A DNA stretch of 64,000 bases from RGIG3002 sp045546775 (GCA_045546775.1 JAZQDM010000028.1:91191-155190), one strand, 5' to 3'; shown: positions 16,411 through 26,132, counted from the first letter of the stretch. Program-made: numbers and translations. Notes: generated from the letters alone by a model not told the origin.

Positions 16411-17525
16411 CACAGGCAATTCGCATATTGCATGTTGTAGGAAAAATGGACATGGGCGGGGCAGAGAGCCGTCTGATGGACTTATACCGCAACATGGACA
16501 GAGATAAAATCCAGTTCGATTTTATGCAACATACAACTGCAGAAGGCGCGTACCAAAAAGAGGTAGAAGAGTTGGGAGGACATGTGTATCATGTTCCTCG
16601 TTTTCGTATTTACAATTATTTTTCGTATCGCAAAAGTTGGAAGCAGTTTCTTTTGGCACATCCGGAAATGAAAGTGGTGCATGGTCATATGACGAGTACG
16701 GCGGGAATTTATCTTCCGATTGCAAAAAAAGTGGGAGGCATGTACACCATTGCCCATGCAAGAAGTGCAGGTGTGGAAAAAGGACCAAAAGGCTTTGCGA
16801 CCCGGTTTTTCAGAAGGAATCTGGCAAAGAAATGTGACCAGTGCTTTACCTGCTCTAAAATTGCAGGCGAAGCGGTGTTTGGCAACAAGGCGGTAGAGGC
16901 CGGAAAAGTGGTAACGATTCCGAATGCTATCCAAGTGGAACGTTTTGCTTATGATGAGAAAAAACGCGAAGAAATGCGCAAAAGTCTCGGATTTGAAACA
17001 GACAATTTTGTCATTGGTCATGTGGGACGATTTATTGCAGTAAAAAATCATGAATATATATTGGAAATTTTTAAAGAGTGTCTGAAAGTGGACAAAAGAG
17101 TACGCCTGCTTTTGTTGGGAGACGGTGTACGCAGGCAGGAAATAGAAGATATGGCAAAGGCAATCGGAGTTGCCGATGCAGTTACGTTTGCCGGCAATCA
17201 CAAAAATGTACAGGATTTTTATCAGGCGATGGATTGTTTCATTTTGCCATCCTTTTACGAAGGTCTTCCTGGAACTGCCGTAGAAGCGCAGGCCTCCGGA
17301 CTTATGACACTTTTGTCAGAAAATGTAACGGAGGAAGCGGTTATTACAAATCTGGCGAAGAGAAAGCCGATTACGGTTCCGGCAAAAGAGTGGGCCGATG
17401 AAATTTTGAAGGCGAAAGATTATGAGAGAAAGTCCATGACCGACAAAGTAAGAGAAAGCGGATTTGATGCGTCTGTACAGGCAGAACGGTTAAGCAGTTT
17501 TTATTTAGAAAAGGTAACGGATTAG
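16407..17525 (+). CDS. Glycosyltransferase family 4 (EpsF-like), paralogue
   Basis: A second EpsF-like GT4 enzyme, paralogous to the one at 14770: IRILHVVGKMDMGGAESRLM at the N-terminus and FYEGLPGTAVEAQASGLMT in the donor site. It starts in an ATGA overlap with the upstream acetyltransferase stop, so the two are translationally coupled. It probably adds one sugar of the repeat in the cytoplasm. Donor and acceptor unknown. Length 372, typical. Confidence 0.85.
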   Translation: MTQAIRILHVVGKMDMGGAESRLMDLYRNMDRDKIQFDFMQHTTAEGAYQKEVEELGGHVYHVPRFRIYNYFSYRKSWKQFLLAHPEMKVVHGHMTSTAGIYLPIAKKVGGMYTIAHARSAGVEKGPKGFATRFFRRNLAKKCDQCFTCSKIAGEAVFGNKAVEAGKVVTIPNAIQVERFAYDEKKREEMRKSLGFETDNFVIGHVGRFIAVKNHEYILEIFKECLKVDKRVRLLLLGDGVRRQEIEDMAKAIGVADAVTFAGNHKNVQDFYQAMDCFILPSFYEGLPGTAVEAQASGLMTLLSENVTEEAVITNLAKRKPITVPAKEWADEILKAKDYERKSMTDKVRESGFDASVQAERLSSFYLEKVTD

Positions 17526-17526
17526 G

Positions 17527-18630
17527 ATGAAAATATTATTTCACTTAAACAGTTTAGGGCGAGGCGGCGCAGAACGTGTTGTCAGCGTATTGTCCCGTTC
17601 GTTTGCGAAAAAAGGCTATGATGTTGTAGTAGCGACGCAATGGGTTGCAAAAAATGAATATGAGCTTCACGAAAACGTAAGGCGTGTGTCTGTTGGACTG
17701 ACGGAGAAAGATGAAAAGAGGGGCAGAATTTACCGCGCGGTAAAGCGTCTGTTTTCTTTGCGTGATTGCATAAAAAGAGAAAAGCCGGATTTGGTAATTT
17801 CCTTTTGCAACAAAGCAAACTTTAGAAGTGCATTTAGTCTTATTGGAATGAAAACACCGCTTTTGGTGTCTGTCCGCAACGATCCGAAAACCGATTATGC
17901 GCCGTACAAACTTCCTACGTGGCTTATGGAAAAAAAGGCAACCGGATGCGTCTTCCAGACACCGGATGCGAGAGACTTTTTCTCAGAAAAATTAAAGAAA
18001 AATTCCCGTATTATTTTCAATCCGTTGTCGGATGAATATTTGTGCGACATGGAAACAAAACAAGGTTCTGCGCGGGATAAAGAAATCGTGACGGTAGGAC
18101 GTATCAGCCGCCAAAAAAATCAAATGCTGTTAGTAAAAGCCTTTGAAAAAATAAGTGCGGATTTCCCGGAATATGTAGTAAAAATTTATGGTGCGGCAGA
18201 AGAAGAACCGGAAGTGTACGAACAATTAAAGGCATATGTAGAAGAAAAAAATCTGCAGGAAAAAATCTTATTTATGGGTGCAAGCAATACCATCAGACAG
18301 GACATTAAAGACGCAGCGTTGTTTGTGCTGCCTTCCGATTATGAGGGGATGCCAAATGCGTTGATTGAAGCGATGGTAAGCGGACTTCCCTGTATTTCCA
18401 CAGATTGCCCGTGCGGCGGCTCCGCTATGCTTATGGAAAATGAGCAGTCGGGAATGTTAGTGCCGGTAGGCGGTGAAGCACAATTGTCAGAAGCCATTGC
18501 TTACATGTTAACACATACGGACGAGGCGGAAGCAATGGGACAGAAGGCAAAAACAATTTTGGAAAAAGTGCATCCTCAAAAGGTGTGTGACGAGTGGGAA
18601 CAATATATTACACAAATGCTTAAACAGTAG
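17527..18630 (+). CDS. Glycosyltransferase family 4
   Basis: A GT4 enzyme of the group with a GRGGAERVV N-terminal loop. The donor site is YEGMPNALIEAMVSGLPC, followed by STDCPCGG, a signature that also ends the paralogue at 20535. VSVRNDPKTDY in the middle matches VSVRGNPPTEY of the same paralogue. These two, like the EpsF-like pair, look like a duplication, here split by an asparagine synthase-like gene. The ATG is 1 base past the previous stop. Confidence 0.85.
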   Translation: MKILFHLNSLGRGGAERVVSVLSRSFAKKGYDVVVATQWVAKNEYELHENVRRVSVGLTEKDEKRGRIYRAVKRLFSLRDCIKREKPDLVISFCNKANFRSAFSLIGMKTPLLVSVRNDPKTDYAPYKLPTWLMEKKATGCVFQTPDARDFFSEKLKKNSRIIFNPLSDEYLCDMETKQGSARDKEIVTVGRISRQKNQMLLVKAFEKISADFPEYVVKIYGAAEEEPEVYEQLKAYVEEKNLQEKILFMGASNTIRQDIKDAALFVLPSDYEGMPNALIEAMVSGLPCISTDCPCGGSAMLMENEQSGMLVPVGGEAQLSEAIAYMLTHTDEAEAMGQKAKTILEKVHPQKVCDEWEQYITQMLKQ

Positions 18631-18645
18631 GAAAGGAAGCAATTT

Positions 18646-20520
18646 ATGTGCGGAATTTGCGGTTTTGTCAGCAAGCGTACCATTACGGTTGAACAGCTCA
18701 ATAAAATGAATGATACGATGTATCACAGAGGTCCGGATGACGCAGGTGCCGAGATTTTCCCGTCGAAGGAAGGGTTTGCGGTAGGTTTTGCGCAGCGTCG
18801 TCTTTCTATCTTGGACTTGTCGCCGCTTGGTCATCAGCCGATGCATTCGGAAAACAAGCGTGTGAGCATCGTATTTAACGGTGAAATATACAATTTTGAT
18901 GAATTAAAAAAGGAACTGTCCGATTATCCGTTTCGTTCCCAATGCGACACGGAAGTAATTTTGGCAGCTTATTTGCGATGGGGAATTGACTGTGTGAAAA
19001 AGATGCACGGTATGTTCGCCATTGCTCTTTTTGATAGGGAAGATGACAGTGTTTACCTTGTGCGTGACCGGGTTGGGAAAAAACCGCTTTATTATGGCGT
19101 GGAAAACGGCAATCTCATTTTTGCATCGGAATTAAAACCGATTATGGAATATCCCGGCTTCCAAAAAGAAATTGACAAATCGGTACTTCCCAGATTTCTG
19201 TATCAACAATACATTGACGGTCCGGAAACTATTTTTAAAGATGTTTGCAAAGTGGAACCGGGCGGTATTGTAAGATTTTGTAATGGAAAAATAACCCAGT
19301 GGAAATATTGGGATTTAAAAGAAATTTATCACGAAAAGAAAAAGAATCCGCCTGCAAGTTTCGAGCAGGCAAAAGAGGAATTGCGCACACTTTTGACAAA
19401 AGCGGTAAAGCAAAGAATGGTGGCAGATGTGCCGTTAGGTGCTTTCTTGAGCGGCGGATACGATTCTTCTCTTGTCACGGCGATTGCACAGTCTGTGTCG
19501 GAAGAACCGGTAAAAACATTTTGCATCGGTTTTGAAGATAAAAAATATAATGAGGCCCAGTACGCAAAGGAAGTTGCCAATCATTTGGGATGCAATCATA
19601 CAGAGCTGTATATCGGAGAAAACGATATGTTCCGTTTGATTGAAAGTATTCCGCAATTTTACGATGAACCGTTTGCGGACAGCTCTCAAATTCCCAGTAT
19701 GCTTGTTGCAGAGCTTGCGAAAAAAGATGTGACAGTTGCGCTTTCCGGAGACGGCGGGGATGAATTTTTCTGTGGTTACAACGTATATGACAAAGTGCTT
19801 CAGGCGCAAAAATTGGACAAATTGGGTGCCATTGCCGGTGGAATCGGCAATCTTCTTCACATAACAGACAAATATCCGTTTAAAGTGCGTGTGATTGCAA
19901 AAAATAGAAACAAAGAAGCAAAAACACAGTTCATTGCAGGCAATTATTTGCAAGTGGCGCAACATATGGTGCGTGCACAAGAAGGGGATCGTTTTCTTCC
20001 TTGCTACTACGATTATGAGACAAAATATGAGGAAAAAAATTGGCAGGAGCGAAGAATGCTTCTGGATATAGATACGTATTTGACGGAAGACATTTTGTGC
20101 AAGGTGGATCGAGCGGCTATGAAATATTCTTTGGAAACAAGATGTCCGATTTTGGATACTTCCGTGATGGAATATGCGTTTTCGCTTCCCCATGAATACA
20201 AATACGGTAACGGTATGAAAAAACGTATTTTAAAAGAACTTGCATACGACTATATTCCCCGTGAAATGCTGGAACGTAAAAAGACAGGTTTCAGCGTGCC
20301 GTTGGATAAATGGCTCCGTGGACCGTTAAAAGAGCAGGTGCTGGAAGCGGCGGCACCGGAGCGTTTGAAGAGTCAGGGGCTGTTTGATGAAATGTACGTG
20401 CAGTCGTTTTTGAAAAGTTATATGGAAAAAGGCGATGGCGGCTCCGGCAGCGGCGAAAATTATTCCCGCCTTGTGTGGGCATTTTATATGTTTCAAAAAT
20501 GGTACGATACGTATAAGTAA
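18646..20520 (+). CDS. asnB: Asparagine synthase (glutamine-hydrolysing)-like amidotransferase, copy 1
   Basis: This protein has the two domains of AsnB. The N-terminal glutaminase begins MCGICGF, with Cys2 as nucleophile after Met removal and MYHRGPDDAG near residue 27. The C-terminal ATP-pyrophosphatase domain has LSGGYDSS near residue 268, then EPFADSSQIP and LSGDGGDEFFCGY. AsnB makes asparagine, but in polysaccharide loci homologues (for example WbpS of Pseudomonas O-antigen clusters) are thought to amidate uronic acids. Here a UDP-GalNAcA pathway lies 5 kb upstream in the same operon, so formation of a HexNAcA amide is the favoured role. It sits among glycosyltransferases with no amino-acid genes nearby. 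Length 624, normal. Confidence 0.85.
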   Translation: MCGICGFVSKRTITVEQLNKMNDTMYHRGPDDAGAEIFPSKEGFAVGFAQRRLSILDLSPLGHQPMHSENKRVSIVFNGEIYNFDELKKELSDYPFRSQCDTEVILAAYLRWGIDCVKKMHGMFAIALFDREDDSVYLVRDRVGKKPLYYGVENGNLIFASELKPIMEYPGFQKEIDKSVLPRFLYQQYIDGPETIFKDVCKVEPGGIVRFCNGKITQWKYWDLKEIYHEKKKNPPASFEQAKEELRTLLTKAVKQRMVADVPLGAFLSGGYDSSLVTAIAQSVSEEPVKTFCIGFEDKKYNEAQYAKEVANHLGCNHTELYIGENDMFRLIESIPQFYDEPFADSSQIPSMLVAELAKKDVTVALSGDGGDEFFCGYNVYDKVLQAQKLDKLGAIAGGIGNLLHITDKYPFKVRVIAKNRNKEAKTQFIAGNYLQVAQHMVRAQEGDRFLPCYYDYETKYEEKNWQERRMLLDIDTYLTEDILCKVDRAAMKYSLETRCPILDTSVMEYAFSLPHEYKYGNGMKKRILKELAYDYIPREMLERKKTGFSVPLDKWLRGPLKEQVLEAAAPERLKSQGLFDEMYVQSFLKSYMEKGDGGSGSGENYSRLVWAFYMFQKWYDTYK

Positions 20521-20534
20521 AGGAGATACAAAAA

Positions 20535-21623
20535 GTGGCAAAAAAAATTGCTTTTTATATAAGCAGTCTGCGAAAGGGTGGCGCAGAACGGGTTATTGTA
20601 AATCTGGCAGAACATTTTTTCAAAGAGGGGTATGAAGTTGTCATTGTGACGACCAGGTATTGGCATCCGGAGTATGAAGTGTCGGAGGGCATCAAACGTG
20701 TGATTTCCGAGCCGGATGAAGCGCTCATGAACAAAGGTCGAATCGGTAATTTTAAACTTCGTTTTGATACGCTTAGAAACATTTGGAAAAGTGAAAAACC
20801 AAATTTGATTTTGTCCTTTATTGGAAAAAACAACATGATGGCCATTTTGACGTCGGCATTTTTAAAAATTCCGGTTGTTGTTTCCGTGCGCGGAAATCCG
20901 CCTACGGAGTACTATTCGAAAGCGTTAAAAACAGCAGCGAATGTGTTGTTTTCTAAGGCGGCAGGCGTGGTGCTTCAAACGAAAGCTTCTGTTCCTTTTT
21001 TTGCAAAAAAGGTGCAGAAAAAGGCAGTTATTTTACCGAATCCCCTGAATCCGGTTTTTGTAAAAGAACCGTTTGCCGGTGTGCGGAAAAATGAAATTGT
21101 AACAGTTGGCGTTTTGGATGACAACAAAAATCAGACAATGCTTATCAAAGCGTTTGCCGAAATCAAAAAGCAGTTTCCGGAAATGGAACTTGTTATTTTT
21201 GGTGAAGGACCAAAGAGAGAAGCGTTAGAAACGTTGATAAAAGAGCTTGGTGTGTCAGAAAAAGTACATATGCCCGGCACATGTCATTGTGTACAGGATA
21301 CGATTGACAAAGCACGCATTTTTGTACTCTCTTCGGATACGGAAGGTTCGCCCAATGCAGTCATTGAGGCAATGAGTCTGGGACTTGCGGTAATTTCCAC
21401 CGATTGTCCTTGCGGAGGGCCGGCAGAACTCATTCAAGACGGTGTAAACGGGCTTCTTGTGCCGGTTGGAGATGAGAAAGCGCTGGCCGAAGCACTCACA
21501 AAAGTTTTGAAGGACAAAGAACTGGAACAGACACTGCAAAAAAATGCAGTGCAGATTCAAGAAAAACTTGAGCCCGGCAAAGTGTGTAAGATGTGGCAGG
21601 ACTATTTGGAGAAGTTTATGTAA
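20535..21623 (+). CDS. Glycosyltransferase family 4, paralogue of the 17527 gene
   Basis: GT4 enzyme with SLRKGGAERVIVNLAEHF at the N-terminus and EGSPNAVIEAMSLGLAV then STDCPCGG in the donor site, closely similar to the protein encoded at 17527. The start is GTG, set by AGGAG 9 bases upstream (20521-20525). It probably transfers one sugar of the repeat in the cytoplasm. Donor unknown. Confidence 0.85.
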   Translation: MAKKIAFYISSLRKGGAERVIVNLAEHFFKEGYEVVIVTTRYWHPEYEVSEGIKRVISEPDEALMNKGRIGNFKLRFDTLRNIWKSEKPNLILSFIGKNNMMAILTSAFLKIPVVVSVRGNPPTEYYSKALKTAANVLFSKAAGVVLQTKASVPFFAKKVQKKAVILPNPLNPVFVKEPFAGVRKNEIVTVGVLDDNKNQTMLIKAFAEIKKQFPEMELVIFGEGPKREALETLIKELGVSEKVHMPGTCHCVQDTIDKARIFVLSSDTEGSPNAVIEAMSLGLAVISTDCPCGGPAELIQDGVNGLLVPVGDEKALAEALTKVLKDKELEQTLQKNAVQIQEKLEPGKVCKMWQDYLEKFM

Positions 21624-21625
21624 AT

Positions 21626-21650
21626 ATCGCATTTTGCGCAAAAATGTGAT
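21626..21650 (+). other. Intercistronic stem-loop with possible extended -10
   Basis: A 10-base stem (ATCGCATTTT / AAAATGTGAT, one G-U pair) with a GCGCA loop lies 2 bases after the GT4 stop. The descending arm runs into TGATAAAAT, which fits an extended -10 box, although no good -35 is seen 16-18 bases upstream. A-rich rather than T-rich sequence follows, so it is not a terminator. It may be an RNA punctuation hairpin, a weak promoter, or both. Confidence 0.4.
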
Positions 21651-21705
21651 AAAATAAAAAGGTTAAAGTAAATCCGGTGCCGACAGGCGAAAAAAGGATG
21701 TTGTT

Positions 21706-22620
21706 ATGATTATTATTCATTTGGTAGGCGGTTTTGGCAATCAGTTGTATTGCTACGCACTTTATGAAAAATTAAAAAGTCTTGGAAAAGAAGTTAAGTT
21801 GGATGTGGGCGATTACCTTCCCGGTGCCAGATTTCCGGAAAAACGCGATTTGGAGCTGGCTTATTTGGAAGGCCTTTCCTATGAGGTGTGTACACCGAAA
21901 GAACGGGAAAAACTGACCGATGACGGTCGCAGCTTTTTTGCCCGTTTGCGTCGTAAGCTACTTGGCTCCAAATCCAGTATTTACAGGGAACCGGACCGCT
22001 ATGATGAGAAGGTTTTCACATTGGATAATATATATTTGGACGGTTACTGGAACAGCGAGGCATATTTTGCAGACAGAATTGCAAGCTTGCAAAAAAAGAT
22101 TCAGTTTCCGGCAAGTGATGTACCAAAAAACAACGAGTATGCAAACAAGATGCAGGAGGAAGAATCGGTCTTTTTGCATATTAGAAGAAGCGATTATTTA
22201 GACCCATCCTGCGTGGACCGCTACAAAGATATTTGTACAGAAACGTATTATCGGAGCGCGCTTTCCTATGTGCGCCAGTGTCATGAAAAGCAGGCGCCCC
22301 AAAAGCCGTTAAAAATTTATTTGTTTTCGGACGATCCTGCGTATGTCCGCAAGCAATATGCGGATTTGAATGCGGAGGTCATTGACTGGAACAGCGGAAA
22401 AAACAGTTTTTATGACTGTATGCTGATGAGCAAGTGTAAATATCACATTTGTGCAAACAGTACGTTTAGCATGTGGGCAGCAAGGCTTTCCACAAGACAC
22501 GATAAAGTTATGATAAGACCGCTTTTGTTTGACCGGTACCAAAAGATTACGCCACCGGAAATCAGAAATGAGTGGCAAGGTTGGATTTTAATGGACGCAG
22601 AAGGAAACATTTATGAATAA
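21706..22620 (+). CDS. GT11 family alpha-1,2-fucosyltransferase-like protein
   Basis: A GT11 glycosyltransferase of 304 residues. The N-terminus has GGFGNQLYCYALYEKL, the GNQ motif of the family. The donor-binding motif HIRRSDY lies near residue 157, matching HxRRxDY, and NSTFSMWAARLS follows near residue 245. Characterised members transfer fucose from GDP-fucose in alpha-1,2 linkage; no GDP-fucose genes are in the window, so they would be elsewhere, or the donor differs. It overlaps the next gene by 8 bases. Confidence 0.87.
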   Translation: MIIIHLVGGFGNQLYCYALYEKLKSLGKEVKLDVGDYLPGARFPEKRDLELAYLEGLSYEVCTPKEREKLTDDGRSFFARLRRKLLGSKSSIYREPDRYDEKVFTLDNIYLDGYWNSEAYFADRIASLQKKIQFPASDVPKNNEYANKMQEEESVFLHIRRSDYLDPSCVDRYKDICTETYYRSALSYVRQCHEKQAPQKPLKIYLFSDDPAYVRKQYADLNAEVIDWNSGKNSFYDCMLMSKCKYHICANSTFSMWAARLSTRHDKVMIRPLLFDRYQKITPPEIRNEWQGWILMDAEGNIYE

Positions 22621-23611
22621 ACATACCTCCCCGAAGGTTACAGTAATAATACCCGTTTACAATACGGAAAAACAGTTGAGAGAATGTCTCACATCGGTTT
22701 GTGACCAGACGTATCAAAATCTGGAAATCATTTTGGTGGATGACGGTTCTACGGATGCCTCTGGCCAAATATGTGATGAGGCGGCAAAACAGGATGAGCG
22801 TATCCAAGTGGTGCACAAGCAAAATGGCGGAGTCTCTTCGGCCAGAAACTGTGGACTGGACCAGGCCACAGGGAACTATGTTGCTTTTGTGGACAGCGAC
22901 GATAAAATCGCACCGGAAACGATAGAAGTTTTGGTGGAAGCGGCAGAGAGAAATAAAGTAGGATTGGCTGTCTGCGATTATGTCAGAACCGGAGAACCGA
23001 ATCGGGAAAGCAAGTGTTCAGACAAGGAACTGTTGCTGACGTCAAATCAGGTGCTTACGCATTATTTAACAGAAGATGAAAACATACGAATTCCGCACAG
23101 CGTCTGGGGAAAACTATATGAAAGAAAGCTGATTGGAGAAAAACGGTTTCCGCTTATCAAGAGAACGGAAGAATTGTTGTTTTCTACGGAGATTTTTTGT
23201 GAGGCGGACAACTGTGTTTATATACCTCGAAAATTGTACTTCTATCAGGATGAACGGCAAGACAGCTTAATGCATGAGGCCGACCCGCAGCATACGGTGG
23301 AACATGAAATTCCGCTTTTAAAGGAGCAGGTAGAAAAAATCAGTCAGAGTGGTTTTGCAGAGGAAGGAAATATTGCAGCCTTTTATTTCGGCAAACGTCT
23401 GATGTATTTTTATATAGGCTTCAGAGACAAAGGCTTGTCAAAAGAAGCAAAAAAAACAAAGCAATACGCAAAAGAAAACAAGAACATGATTTTGACGGCG
23501 ACGAAAGGACCGCTTGTCAAAAAAACGGACAGAATCCGCATCGCCATGTTTGTACACTGTCCGGCATTGTATTATCGATTTGTTATGTTACATGACAGGA
23601 GAAGAAAATGA
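22613..23611 (+). CDS. Glycosyltransferase family 2
   Basis: A GT-A inverting glycosyltransferase. It shows VTVIIPVYNTEKQLRECL at the N-terminus, VDDGSTDASG (first acidic motif), GVSSARNCG and FVDSDD (the DxD metal site) near residue 100. The C-terminal tail is helical and basic, suggesting membrane attachment. It overlaps both neighbours (8 bases with the GT11 gene, 4 bases with the ABC gene), so the three are translationally coupled. Donor unknown. Confidence 0.88.
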   Translation: MNKHTSPKVTVIIPVYNTEKQLRECLTSVCDQTYQNLEIILVDDGSTDASGQICDEAAKQDERIQVVHKQNGGVSSARNCGLDQATGNYVAFVDSDDKIAPETIEVLVEAAERNKVGLAVCDYVRTGEPNRESKCSDKELLLTSNQVLTHYLTEDENIRIPHSVWGKLYERKLIGEKRFPLIKRTEELLFSTEIFCEADNCVYIPRKLYFYQDERQDSLMHEADPQHTVEHEIPLLKEQVEKISQSGFAEEGNIAAFYFGKRLMYFYIGFRDKGLSKEAKKTKQYAKENKNMILTATKGPLVKKTDRIRIAMFVHCPALYYRFVMLHDRRRK

Positions 23612-25347
23612 ACAAGAAGTTAATCAAGGAATTGAACTACATTTTGGATAAAAAGCAAAAGAGACATCTGGCGGTACTGGCTGTGATGATTTTGATAGGC
23701 GGTATTTTGGAGGCAGTCGGCGTGACGGCGATTTTGCCTGTTGCAGCTGCCATTATACAGCCGGAAAATAAATATGTAGTCGCACTCGGAAAGTGGCTTG
23801 GTATTGAAGATTCCACAAAATTGATTGTAGTTATTTTGATTGCACTTATGGCTGTGTTTGTTGTAAAAAGCTTGTATATGATTTTTTTGCAGTATATGCA
23901 AAATCGCTTTATTACAAGCAACAGAAACCGCATGATAAGCCGCGTGCTGAGAGAATTTTTGAACCGTCCGTATGAATTTTATCTGGATGCAGATATTCCG
24001 ACGGTATTCCGTATAACCGATGCAGATATTCCGCAAGTGTTTTCCCTGTTGCTGAATTTGCTCCTTATGACGACGGAGCTTGTTGTAGCAGTGTGTCTCG
24101 GTCTTGTATCTTTGATTGTAAGTTTTGAGATTACTTGCTTTATGATTATTGTGCTGCTTGTTATGTCTGTCATCATTCTTAAAGTGTTGAAACCCAGTCT
24201 GACAAAATGCGGCGAAAAGAATTTGAAAGTACAGACCAGAATTGCAAAATGGAGAATCGAGGCAATTTATGGTATCAAAGATGTAAAAGTATTGCACAGG
24301 GAAAGTTTCTTTGCAGACAATTATGAGGAAACCGGAAAAGTGGGTGCGGTTATTGCAAGAAAATATGCGGTACTTAACTCGTTGCCGCGTATCCTTATGG
24401 AAACCGTATTTTTGGTAAGTATTTTGGCGTACCTTGCAGTAGTGATTGCAAACGGTGCCGATGTGACAGCACTGATTCCGCAATTATCCGCCCTTGCGGT
24501 AGCAGCATCAAGACTGCTTCCAAGTGTAAGCCGTGTGAATACGTACATGACAAATGTGGCATACGAACAGCCCTGTCTGGATTTCCTTTACGAAAATCTG
24601 GATATGAACAAATTGGCACTTGCCAATGCTAAGACGAATAAAAAGGCGGATGACAAGCCGGCACTTACGCTGGAAAAAGAGATTTGCTTATCGGGAATCG
24701 AATATGCGTATCCCAATACCGATAAAGATATTTTTAGCAATGCGGACATGCTCATTCCGAAGGGTAAATCCGTAGGTATTATGGGAACATCCGGTGCCGG
24801 AAAATCCACGATTGTCGATATTTTGTTAGGACTTTTGACTGTCCGTGCCGGAAAAATCACATGTGACGGAAGAGATATTTTTGACAATTATCCGTCATGG
24901 CTTTCCATGATTGGTTATATTCCGCAGAGCATTTATTTGGTGGATGAGCCGATACGCAATAATATTGCCTTTGGTATAGCCGATGAAGAGATTGACGATG
25001 AGCGTGTATGGAAAGTGTTGGAAGAAGCGCAGTTAAAAGATTTTGTAAAAACGCTTCCGGATGGTTTGGATACTACAATTGGTGACAGAGGTGTCAGATT
25101 ATCCGGCGGACAGAGACAGCGGCTCGGTATTGCAAGAGCGCTTTATCACAACCCGGAAATTCTTGTTTTTGATGAGGCTACTTCGGCACTCGACAACGAG
25201 ACAGAACGTGTCTTGATGGAGGCTATTAACGGCTTCCATGGCCGCAAGACAATGATTATCATTGCGCACAGATTGAACACCATTGAGCAGTGTGATATTA
25301 TCTACAAAGTAGAAGACGGCAAGATTAAAGAGACTACGTTATCATAA
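23608..25347 (+). CDS. ABC-type lipid-linked oligosaccharide flippase (PglK/MsbA-like), copy 1
   Basis: A half-size ABC exporter (579 residues) with six membrane helices in the first 330 residues and a C-terminal ATPase. The ATPase has GTSGAGKST (Walker A, near 392), YIPQSIYLVDE (Q loop), LSGGQRQR (signature, near 496) and ILVFDEATSALD (Walker B). The order and length fit PglK of Campylobacter, which flips undecaprenyl-linked oligosaccharide outward. The start overlaps the upstream GT2 stop by 4 bases. In the + strand gene set up to 38510 no Wzx protein is seen, so this is the likely exporter for that pathway. A homologous copy is at 40814. A drug or peptide exporter role is unlikely in this context. 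Confidence 0.85.
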   Translation: MNKKLIKELNYILDKKQKRHLAVLAVMILIGGILEAVGVTAILPVAAAIIQPENKYVVALGKWLGIEDSTKLIVVILIALMAVFVVKSLYMIFLQYMQNRFITSNRNRMISRVLREFLNRPYEFYLDADIPTVFRITDADIPQVFSLLLNLLLMTTELVVAVCLGLVSLIVSFEITCFMIIVLLVMSVIILKVLKPSLTKCGEKNLKVQTRIAKWRIEAIYGIKDVKVLHRESFFADNYEETGKVGAVIARKYAVLNSLPRILMETVFLVSILAYLAVVIANGADVTALIPQLSALAVAASRLLPSVSRVNTYMTNVAYEQPCLDFLYENLDMNKLALANAKTNKKADDKPALTLEKEICLSGIEYAYPNTDKDIFSNADMLIPKGKSVGIMGTSGAGKSTIVDILLGLLTVRAGKITCDGRDIFDNYPSWLSMIGYIPQSIYLVDEPIRNNIAFGIADEEIDDERVWKVLEEAQLKDFVKTLPDGLDTTIGDRGVRLSGGQRQRLGIARALYHNPEILVFDEATSALDNETERVLMEAINGFHGRKTMIIIAHRLNTIEQCDIIYKVEDGKIKETTLS

Positions 25348-25378
25348 AAGAGCCTGTTATAGGCATGGAGAAAAAAAG

Positions 25379-26122
25379 ATGGAAAAGAAAAACGGAAGAT
25401 TGCAGCTTCCTAATGTAACGTTGATTGCGATGACCAGTGTCAATGTAAAGGCTACGGTTGAAGCGATGAAATACAGTATGCGGGATATTGATTTCGGAGA
25501 TGCGGTATTTGTAACACACAGAAAACCGTTCGGATTACCGAAAAACATTCGTTATAAGCATACTTCAAAACTTACAAATATCGATCATTTTAATTATAAG
25601 ACCGTATACGAGCTTGGTGATTTCGTGGAGACGGAGTTTGCTTTGCTTGTTCATGCAGACGGATTTGTTGTGAATCCGGACAGCTGGCGGGATGAATTTT
25701 TGGATTACGATTACATTGGTTCCCCTTGGCCGGAACCGACTAACGATTTGATGTACCGTGATATTCACGGAAATATTTGCAGAGTCGGAAACAGTGTTTC
25801 CATCCGAAGCAAACGCCTGATGGATTATCCAAAGCAGTGCGATATGCCGTGGACACCGGAAGATGGATGCTTTAATGAAGATGGCTTTATTTGCTGCAGA
25901 ATGCGCCATTTGTTTGAGGCGCAGGGAATGACTTATGCACCGCTGGAAGTGGCCAGATTTTTTGGGCATGAACATATGATTCCGGAAGTACAAGGCATCC
26001 GTCCGTTTGTATTCCACAAATGGTGGGGAACAAATGCGCAGTATCCCAACTTTATTAAGCCGACTGTGTGGGAGCGTATCAAACGTCCTCTTAGAAAGAT
26101 AAAACATTTATTTGTAAAATAG
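25379..26122 (+). CDS. DUF5672 family protein, probable glycosyltransferase
   Basis: A 247-residue protein of the DUF5672 family. LPNVTLIAMTSVNVKATV is the usual start, FALLVHADGFVV contains an HxDG acidic motif in the position of a DxD, and DYIGSPWP follows. The family is often found in capsule clusters and is thought to have a GT-A-like fold. Activity has not been shown as far as I know. GGAG precedes the ATG at 25379. It lies between the ABC flippase and a GT2 gene. The C-terminus is basic. Confidence 0.75.
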   Translation: MEKKNGRLQLPNVTLIAMTSVNVKATVEAMKYSMRDIDFGDAVFVTHRKPFGLPKNIRYKHTSKLTNIDHFNYKTVYELGDFVETEFALLVHADGFVVNPDSWRDEFLDYDYIGSPWPEPTNDLMYRDIHGNICRVGNSVSIRSKRLMDYPKQCDMPWTPEDGCFNEDGFICCRMRHLFEAQGMTYAPLEVARFFGHEHMIPEVQGIRPFVFHKWWGTNAQYPNFIKPTVWERIKRPLRKIKHLFVK

Positions 26123-26132
26123 GAGAAGAACA

